Positions 57,501 to 64,000 of a stretch of 64,000 nt of DNA are shown here, one piece after another. This stretch comes from Euphorbia lathyris (lineage: Eukaryota > Streptophyta > Magnoliopsida > Malpighiales > Euphorbiaceae): contig NC_088916.1 in NCBI RefSeq assembly GCF_963576675.1, positions 15,104,501-15,168,500 on the forward strand, in the 5' to 3' direction. Positions within the stretch are counted from its first letter, which is position 1, and each line of letters starts with the position of its first letter. Under the pieces are notes generated by a model that was not told the origin of the DNA, ran no database searches, and worked only from the letters and a program-made list of their open reading frames with translations. Position numbers and translations under genes: made by a program.

Positions 57501-57735
57501 GGCAATTTTTATGACTAGAAATCCAGCTTTCCATAACAGAACAAAACATATCGAAATTTGTATTCACTTCATCAGAGATCTTGCAGTTGAAGGGAAAATT
57601 GGTTTATTATACTGCAACACAGAGCAACAAGTAGCAGACATCTTCACTAAGTCTCTTCCTCGTGAGAAACATGTTTATTTCAGATATTGTCTTGGTGTTT
57701 GCAGGTTTGAATCAAGGGGGGTTGTTGAGAATTGA
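54546..57735 (+). pseudogene. copia 2 pol (protease, integrase, RT, RNase H)
   Basis: In order: TAG near 54645, intact protease motif LDSGCSNHM (about 54650), GAG-pre-integrase (LWHLRYGHLHVQGL), integrase (HADLCGPM, RTDRGGEF, PQPNGVAERKNR), TAG at 55607, TAG near 55672, a serine-rich linker (55910-56150), RT start (ETWELVELLEGKNVIGVKWV), TAG at 56399-56401, TAA near 56612, a frameshift near 56655, the intact catalytic box YVDD (56767-56778), and RNase H (FTDSDWAGCMDDR, SSSKGEY where SSTEAEY is usual, ADIFTKSL). At least six disruptions; inactive. Confidence 0.9.
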
Positions 57736-57991
57736 TTTGATTTGATTCAAACTGACTTGGTCCTTTTATCAGTTGTTATCTGAGATTTGTTTTTCCTTGA
57801 TTTACTGAATTATAGTGCTGTTAGAATATCTTAGTTAGTTGAGTATCTTTAGCTAACTAGTTTCTTTGTAAGCTCTATATATGAGCACGTATTTCTCCTT
57901 TTTTAATTACTCCTAATAAAGTTCAACAGTTTCTCATAATCCTCTCAATTTCCTTTATCATCTCTTTTGTGTCTATCAGCAATTTCTATCA
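57723..57991 (+). repeat. 3' LTR of copia 2
   Basis: 269 bp, matches the 5' LTR with about nine differences. Confidence 0.9.
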
Positions 57992-58027
57992 TTTAATTTT
58001 GGAAATTCAAGAATTCTAGATAGAATT

Positions 58028-58057
58028 CTGGAAATTCCATAATTATGGAATTTCCAG
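58028..58057. repeat. 30-bp perfect palindrome (MITE hinge)
   Basis: Arm CTGGAAATTCCATAA followed by its exact reverse complement. The TGGAAATTCCA core is shared with the hinges at 50420-50440 and 51688-51710. Confidence 0.9.
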
Positions 58058-58390
58058 AAATAATTATGGAATTTTAATTCTGTAAATTTTAGGATTAAAA
58101 AAAATTAGAGAGAAGAAGAAGAAGAAGAAGAAGAACAAGAAGAAGAAGAAGAAGAAGAAGAAGAAGAAGAAGAGAGGAGGGAGAGATAGAAAGAAGAAAT
58201 TAAAAAAAATTAAAAATTTTAATTTCCCAGAATACCCCCATGCCATGTCCGCAATTTAACAGAATTTTGGTCGTTTTCTTGATTTTGTTAACGGTGACAA
58301 CCACAAGGTTGTGTTTGCAAAAAAAAAAAGAAACAACAGGTATCACATTGCAAATTGGCCAAACCACATGGTACTTTTTTGTAATTACCC

Positions 58391-58833
58391 TAAATTTTAG
58401 GAAAGAAAAACAAAAAAATATGATTTTTAAAAATCATAGAAAATTTATAATAAAATTTAATGTTAGTTTAAAAATATTATATTAAAGAATAAAGAAAAAA
58501 CAATTAAAATTTAAGAATAAATAATACATTTTTTCAATTAAATTAATTTCGGTGCATATGTAGTTCAAAAACTTCATTAAAACTATTTAGATTAAATTTG
58601 ACGATAAAAGATAATTTTTTTTTTATGTATATACCTAAGGACAATTTTGAACTTTCATTTACAAAAACAAATGGAATGACTAAAGAATTGATTAAGATAA
58701 AATTTAAGGACCTTATAATAATATGATGAACTTATTAGTGAGGGTCGACCATGTCGGGCACAGTTTCCCTTCATACGGCTCGAATCATTCTCAAGTAAGA
58801 ACATATGGACCTTATAATTATTTACCCCACAAT
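58391..58833. other. Intergenic; GC-rich orphan patch at the right
   Basis: 58391-58720 is AT-rich with no gene. 58735-58800 is unexpectedly GC-balanced (GAGGGTCGACCATGTCGGGC, CATACGGCTCGAATC) compared with its surroundings. Its origin was not recognised; a 60-codon open frame across it (58723-58905) runs into the neighbouring hAT element and is not credible as a gene. Confidence 0.5.
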
Positions 58834-58841
58834 ATTAGAGT

Positions 58842-59464
58842 TACGGGCGTAGACGCGGGGCGGGGCGGCGCCTTCGGCCACCAGAACCACATTGACTCCT
58901 GGTAGTTTCGATCCCGCTGTCTAAAAAAAAATATCGAGGTGTTGAATTAGTCCCCAAAAAATGGCCCATTAAGTGTTAGACTTGTCTAAAATTCAAAATT
59001 TCAATATTTTGAGCCTATTAGCTACTTCCTAAATCTAAATTTCTTTTTTTTGGGTCTATTAGGCCTCTCAAAATCCAAATTTCTATTTTTTTTTCGTGTG
59101 TTAGATCTCTCTAAATCCAAATTTCTAATTGTTTTGGCCTGTTAGGCCTCTTTAAATCCAAATTTCTAAATTTTTTTGGCATGTTAAGCACTCTTTAAAT
59201 CAAAATTATTAATTTTTTTTTTGGCTTGGTAGGCTCTCTCAAATCAAAATTTTGAATTTTTTTACCTGTTCGCCCCTCCCTAAATCTAATTCTTTGAAAT
59301 TGTACATTGATACTTAAAAATTGATTCTTGACCATTCAAATTAATTATAACACGCATATATACAAAAAAAAAATTCGAACAAGTTCGATTTAGCATTTTT
59401 TTTTTTTGCGAATACACGTGTAAACTCAGACCCCCCCAATCGAGTAATCTTATATTCGCCACTG
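58842..59464. mobile_element. hAT-type MITE, 623 bp, TSD ATTAGAGT
   Basis: Perfect 8-bp duplication ATTAGAGT at 58834-58841 and 59465-59472. The right end is CAGTGGCGAATATAAG in reverse, the same class as the 33407 element; the left end TACGGGCGTAGACGC matches it only loosely and is very GC-rich (GGGGCGGGGCGGCGCC). Confidence 0.78.
58960..59290 (+). repeat. Degenerate tandem repeat inside the hAT MITE
   Basis: Five to six units of about 55-60 bp on the pattern TTTTTTGGCCTGTTAGGC, CTCTnTAAATCCAAATTTCT. Confidence 0.75.
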
Positions 59465-59472
59465 ATTAGAGT

Positions 59473-60950
59473 TGCACCATTTCATACGTTGGAACTAAAT
59501 CTACACTTTTCTAACAGAGATAAATTTGCACTTATCTATCAAATATGTTTACATCAGAAAAGTTTTCTTCAGATTAATTTGGCAAAAAACTAAGATGAGT
59601 TAATCATAATCTAAAATACAAACTTTTCTTCCTCTGCCCCAACGGATAATAATACTATATCTTTCATCTCGAGTAGCAGCTATTGATTCACTTACACCAA
59701 GCAGATAATGCAACCGAGACAGATTTTCTGGTACCACGTCATTTTTCATATATACAGTAAATGATGTTGAAAATATTTTTCAAAAAGACAAACGAAACAA
59801 AAATAACAGTAAAAAATATTATTAAACTGAAATTGCAGTAATATAGATGAAATTATGTATTAGTAGTTTCCTTGAGATAGATGTATAACTCAAATGCATG
59901 TGGAAGTTATCATTGGAATATGACCACAGACTGAAAAAGAAAAACTACGAAACCTACCAAGATGTTATTGATATTAAACTCTTCAAAAAAGAGAACAAAA
60001 AGTTGAGGAAAAGAAAAACTAATCAAATTTGTATTATTTTTTATCTTTATTTTTTCCAACTCTTTAAATAATGTTACTTCTGCATTGTTATTCTATTTTT
60101 TATATGGCAGAAGCTAACGGACGCTCCTGCGGCGCTTGATAAATATATTTTACTATTTTTTTTATATAATAATAACATTTTTCAATATAACCTATTTAAT
60201 GTGTGTTATATAAAAAATAATAAATACATTTTTCAATACAAACCATTTAATATGTGTTATATAAAAAATAATAAAATACTTTTTCCAATACAAACCATTT
60301 AATATGTTTTCTAATCACTTCATTGTGAAACTTCAAATTGCTAATAACATTTTTTTATCTTTAAAAAACTCTATCAGATTTACTTGGTCTTCAGAGTCAA
60401 TTTGGGAGAAATACATCAAAATCTTTCAATTTCAAGAACTTACCTGCTAAAGTCCGTTAAGTGAGATGATTTTCAGATTTGGTTTTTCAGTTTTCTGTTA
60501 TCATGCTTTGAGCATAAAATCTATTATAACTATTTCTTAATTTGTTAAGTTTGAGAATTTTGCATCTAATAATGCTCATAGACATCATTTTGTATAAGAA
60601 ATTGGGTATTTAAAGCAATATAAAATGTTTTTTCATATGAAATGTTTTTATTAGATTATTTATTAAATGTAACAAAAAAAAATATCATTTTTAAAAATAC
60701 TTTTATACAATTGACTTTTCTACTTTATTTTTTACTTGTACTTATTTATTAGGGCCCCAATTGGTAACTCGTTCCTGAGTCTCTAAAATCTCAGGATCGG
60801 CCCGACTATGAGTGCCCAAAAAGCTTCAGGGTGGAAATTAAGGTGTTTTTCCATGACAGTGTATTTATAACTCTCGTCTTTTGCTTCTTCCTTAGAGATA
60901 AACCCGCAACTGACATTGAACTCATCCAGTGTATCTTCGCGCACTAGCTA
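59473..60950. other. Intergenic, no gene seen
   Basis: AT-rich. Holds a tandem repeat at 60175-60315 (51-52-bp unit, about 2.7 copies; core ACCATTTAATATGTGTTATA). No domain-bearing frame. Confidence 0.6.
60175..60315 (+). repeat. 51-bp tandem repeat
   Basis: Units start at 60175, 60226 and 60278; each reads ACATTTTTCAATA, then CCATTTAATATGTGTTATAT and an A-rich end. Confidence 0.8.
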
Positions 60951-62125
60951 GTGGAAAAAAAATGCCAAACTGCCATGGCCCCTCAACTTTACAATTGTTC
61001 CCTCAAACTTCAAAACCGGATATTATGACTTTTAAATTTTGCACTTTGTTAACATAATAGTCTTTTTTTTTTTTTTTTACAGTTGATCAAGATAACCACT
61101 TCTAATAGGTAATTCTCCATTGTAGAGCTCATGCAAATCATATTATGATCAACATTAATTCTAGGATTTTATAATTTCGAGGTCATTTACGTCTTATTTG
61201 GTTTGGGAAGAGAAAAACTTTATTTTTTGGACTTTTCATTTTGATGGCGTAAATCAGACATTTTTACTTGATCCATAAGTTAAAAGGGGTCATTATGTTA
61301 ATAAAATATGAATTTAAGGAGTTATAATATCCAATTTTGAAATTAAGAGGACATAATGAAAGTAAATACAATATTGAGGGGCTATGAGTAGAGCTGTCAA
61401 AATGAGTCATAACCTATTTATTGACCCATTTAGCCCATCATTTAAATAGGTTAGGGTTGACCCTTTTATGGGCTGGGTCATAAAGAGGTTGAGCCATTAA
61501 CCCATATAATAAAAGGATTGAATATGTTTTTGGCAGGATCAATCCAATAACCCATTAGTTTCTTATTCATCTTAAAATTAATATTCTGCCTTCTTCCATT
61601 TGATATATAAATTCTAGGTATTTTCTTTTTATTTCTCCGCTCTTCCCTTTTTCTAAGTATCCGCTACCTTTGTGTTTTATCTTTATTTTTCTCTGATATA
61701 GTCTTGCAAAATTTGATTAACTCTGGCCGAGTTACTGTTTTCTTATTTGGACAGTTGGTTTTTATTTTGTTCAACTTTAGTTTTGCTAAATATCCACTCT
61801 AGATATTTGCGATTAGTTTTTGTTTTGTTAAACTTATTTTGCTGAAATTGGTTTATTGTAATTTATGTTAAACTTTTGTACTTATGATAATTGGTTTTGT
61901 TAAACTTTTGTCTGCTAAATAAAGGGTAATGAAATGAGTATTATTGAAATTAAGCTTTTATAGAGTCACATGATATGATACAGATATTGATACATAACAA
62001 AATAAGCTTTTGGTTGAGTTACTAATTTATGTTAATTACAAATGAATTGATGTTAAATGAAGACGCCAATCCTTTTTGTACCTAGTTGAATTTAAATTGG
62101 TCAAATTGAATTTTAATTACATTAA

Positions 62126-63187
62126 GGCCCTGTTTGTTTAGGGGAAAATATTATGCAGGATAATATTTTTCCAATTTTCCGGTGTTTGTTTGGGCAGGAA
62201 AACAAGTCAAAGGAAAATAAGTGGTAAGTCAATGGAAAAGGAAGGAAAAAATAAGGAAAAATGTTTTACCCTTTTCAAAAGGGTAAAATATTTTTCCCAA
62301 AACCTACGCGTTTAGAGAAAAATGGGAAAAACGTTAAAAATGTAAAAATACAAAAATATGAAACATAAAAAAACATGAATAACGTGAAAACATTACAAAA
62401 CACGAGAATATGAAAAAAAAACAGCAAAAAACATGAAAAAGTGAACAAACGTGAAAAACACAAAAAAGCAAAAAAAAAAGCAAACAATTGAAAAAGCACA
62501 AAACATGAACAACGCAAAAAAGTGAGAAAACACAAATTATACAAAAATGTGAAAAATACAAAAGACACGAAAACATGAAAAAATACGAAAAACACGAAAA
62601 ACGCTAAAACACAAAAACGTGACAATAAGTGAAAAACACGATAAACATGAAAAGACAAAAAATGCAAACAAAACACAAAAACGTAAAAAACATGAAAACG
62701 TGAAAAATACGAAAAACATGAAAAAAACATGAATAACACGAAAAAGTAACAAAACGCGAAAAAAAAGAAAACATGAAAAACCGAAAAACTAAATGTGAAA
62801 ACACGAAAAAATGAAGAAAAAATGCAAAAAAAAAACAATAATGTTAATAACACAAGAAAACGTACAAAAAATGCCAAAAATGTGAAAATGTGAAAAAACA
62901 TTTTTCGTGTTTTCAACATTAATTTTTTTTTCACATTTTCGTGTTTTTCCATTTTTTTTCCATGTTTCCATGTTTTTAATATTTTTTTACTTTTCGTGAT
63001 TTTCACATTTTTTCACTTTTGTGTTTTTAACAAATTTTCATGTTTTTTTTTTGTGTTTTCACGTTTGGTTGGAAAATATTTTCCAGTGTTGTAGCCAAAC
63101 ACCGAAAAATATTTTATTTTTATGCATAATATTTTCCATGCATAAAATTTTCTGGAACACAATATTTTCTTCCAAACAAACGGGGCC
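62126..63187. mobile_element. Tourist (PIF/Harbinger)-like element nested in hAT
   Basis: Ends GGCCCTGTTTGTTTAGGGGA and, inverted, GGCCCCGTTTGTTTGGAAGA, followed by GAAAATATT-rich arms; flanks TAA and TGA fit a three-base TSD with one change. The middle is low-complexity repeat. No transposase. Confidence 0.75.
62320..63060. repeat. GTGAAAAACA-type degenerate satellite with a strand flip
   Basis: From 62320 to about 62900 the + strand repeats AAAAACATGAAAA, CGTGAAAAACAC and variants. From about 62900 to 63060 it repeats the complement (TTTTTCGTGTTTTCA). The switch is abrupt at GTGAAAAAACATTTTTCGTG. The long phenylalanine-rich frame on the minus strand (63006-62275) is this repeat, not a protein gene. 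Confidence 0.85.
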
Positions 63188-63542
63188 TGAGAAACTATAT
63201 CATGTAAAAAGATGAATAAACAGATGTTATATTATATTTTAGTTAATTAGGTAAAATGAATCGTTCCGTGTAATTTTTACATTTTCACGTTAATTCCATT
63301 TTTATGTTTTTACGCTTTTTTATTTTTGTTTAATTTTTAATTAGATTTAGTTAAATGGGTTAAATAGGTCAAATCCATGTAACCCATTTAATAAATGGGT
63401 TGGGTTATTACAACCTATTTATTAAATAGGTTGGGTTGGGTCAACCCATTTATGAAATAGGTTGGGTCAATCTTTTTAGCCATTTTGACACCTCTAACTA
63501 TGAGTATCATTTACCCTATGTTGTAATTACGAAGGTTTGTTT

Positions 63543-64000
63543 TAGGGGTGGGCAAAAAAACCGGTCAAACCGGTAATCGAACCGAAAATCGGTAATCCGA
63601 ACCGGGAAAAGTGGTTAACGGTTAACCACTGGTTTTCTTAATGGTTAAAAAAATAGATAGGTAACAGTTTCGGTTTCGGGTTAGAGTGTTCAAAAACTGC
63701 GGTTAACGGTTAACCGAACCATTTAATAAATATAAATTTAAAAAAAAAATAGGTCATTTGACGATAAAAGCAAGACAAATATAAATATAAATACATAGAT
63801 TACACTGCTTAATATAAATACATAGAGTAATATAAATATATAACATAGATTATATTGCTTTATGTTGTAATAAATATTATTTACATTTCTTTATGTTTTA
63901 AATGTAAACTAATGGATTGTTTTTTAGTTCGGTATTTATGTTTAAATTCTGAACTTTTATATGAATCCGTTTCGCTTGAATTTTTGAAATTATGTGTATT
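63543..64000. mobile_element. hAT-like left terminus, cut by window edge
   Basis: TAGGGGTGGGCAAAAAAACC followed by dense ACCGGT, GGTTAACGGTTAACC and GAACCG motifs (63560-63725), the usual start of a plant hAT-type repeat. The right end lies beyond the window. Confidence 0.65.

Larger units (their letters stand above)
53455..57991 (+). mobile_element. Ty1/copia retrotransposon 2, many stops
   Basis: LTRs 53455-53722 (268 bp) and 57723-57991 (269 bp), TGTTGAG...TATCA. Primer site TGGTATCAGAGCC at 53726-53738; purine tract AAGGGGGG before the 3' LTR. Flanks share TTTA (TTTTA left, TTTAA right), so the TSD is imperfect. The LTRs differ at roughly 3%, similar to copia 1, though the coding region has more lesions. 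It is a different copia lineage from copia 1. Confidence 0.9.
52970..58390. mobile_element. Mutator-type MITE split by copia 2
   Basis: The left part (52970-53454: TTAATTACAAAAAAGTACTG, GTGGTTTGGCCGATTTGCGA, then a TTC-rich arm 53165-53440) and right part (57992-58390: palindromic hinge, GAAGAAG arm 58110-58175, then the mirrored terminus ending GTAATTACCC) form one element like that at 50134. Copia 2 sits near the hinge. No TSD of the MITE was recognisable. Confidence 0.8.
61389..63496. mobile_element. hAT element, about 2.1 kb, non-autonomous
   Basis: Ends TAGAGCTGTCAAAATGAGTC and, inverted, TAGAGGTGTCAAAATGGCTA. TSD GCTATGAG (61381-61388) and ACTATGAG (63497-63504), 7 of 8 matching. Subterminal repeats of CCCATTTA, AACCTATTTA and AAATAGGTTGGGT. 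No transposase. It carries a Tourist-like element (62126-63187). Confidence 0.87.
60960..63520. mobile_element. Foldback MITE interrupted by a hAT element
   Basis: Left arm 60965-61110 (GCCATGGCCCCTCAACTTTAC, ACCGGATATTATGAC), right arm 61240-61388 mirrored (ATATCCAATTTTGAAATTAA, AATATTGAGGGGCTATGAG). The last bases of the right end (TATCATTTACCC) reappear at 63505 after the hAT insertion. Related to the remnant in DRM intron 8. Confidence 0.7.

Noticed and set aside
58735..58905. Organellar DNA insertion or gene exon suggested by GC content
   Set aside because: Part of it belongs to the hAT element defined by the ATTAGAGT duplication; the rest matched no plastid or mitochondrial gene I recognise.
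60750..60960. Possible SINE (CCCGCAACTGACATTG resembling a tRNA-derived region)
   Set aside because: No convincing A and B boxes at the right spacing and no tail or TSD.
62275..63006. 243-residue phenylalanine-rich frame on the minus strand
   Set aside because: It is the translation of the GTGAAAAACA-type low-complexity repeat; neighbouring frames in all phases look alike and no domain is present.
1..64000. CRISPR arrays, bacterial operons, riboswitches, tRNA or rRNA genes
   Set aside because: The only regularly spaced repeats are minisatellites and transposon arms, and all context is that of a plant nuclear genome.

Overview
The window is nuclear DNA from a flowering plant, most likely a eudicot. 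It is AT-rich and dominated by plant transposable elements. The one apparently functional gene is an intron-containing DRM-type (domains rearranged) cytosine-5 DNA methyltransferase on the + strand (25797-29852, nine exons, 559 residues). Nothing in the window supports rRNA, tRNA, CRISPR or bacterial features. The species cannot be named from the sequence alone.

Layout. 1-11841: two head-to-tail copies, on the - strand, of a non-autonomous gag-protease LTR element (TR-GAG type, tRNA-Asp primer site) sharing a central LTR. 12107-15267: a second LTR element with a collapsed interior and a perfect 5-bp target duplication (TSD). 15340-15945: old duplicated intergenic sequence. 15965-19925: a decayed LINE (+). 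19934-21219: a foldback element and a Stowaway MITE. 20890-26130: a patchwork of diverged duplications containing three copies of the DRM 5' region, one with its first two coding exons still open. 25797-30003: the DRM gene and a polyadenylation signal. 30644-36597: Mutator-type, hAT and foldback elements. 36611-40745: a fairly young LINE (-). 41400-43325: an Emigrant/pogo-type element with a transposase fragment, then nested foldbacks. 44001-49120: a nearly intact Ty1/copia element. 50134-58390: Mutator-type MITEs with pyrimidine and purine arms, one split by a second, older-looking copia element (53455-57991). 58842-64000: hAT and Tourist-like elements in nested arrangement, and a hAT-like terminus cut by the window edge.

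How it fits together. DRM methyltransferases carry out RNA-directed DNA methylation, which silences transposons through small RNAs that often come from inverted repeats. Here the gene sits among many hairpin-forming elements, some within its own introns, and its promoter and first exons exist in diverged multiple copies upstream. The most distinctive signals are the triplicated DRM 5' region with a possible alternative first exon, a family of palindromes (GTCYTGGGCARGAC) recurring about five times per TR-GAG unit, and a MITE family built as pyrimidine arm, palindromic hinge, purine arm. Exon boundaries, element ends and TSDs were read by eye; no alignment or database search was run.
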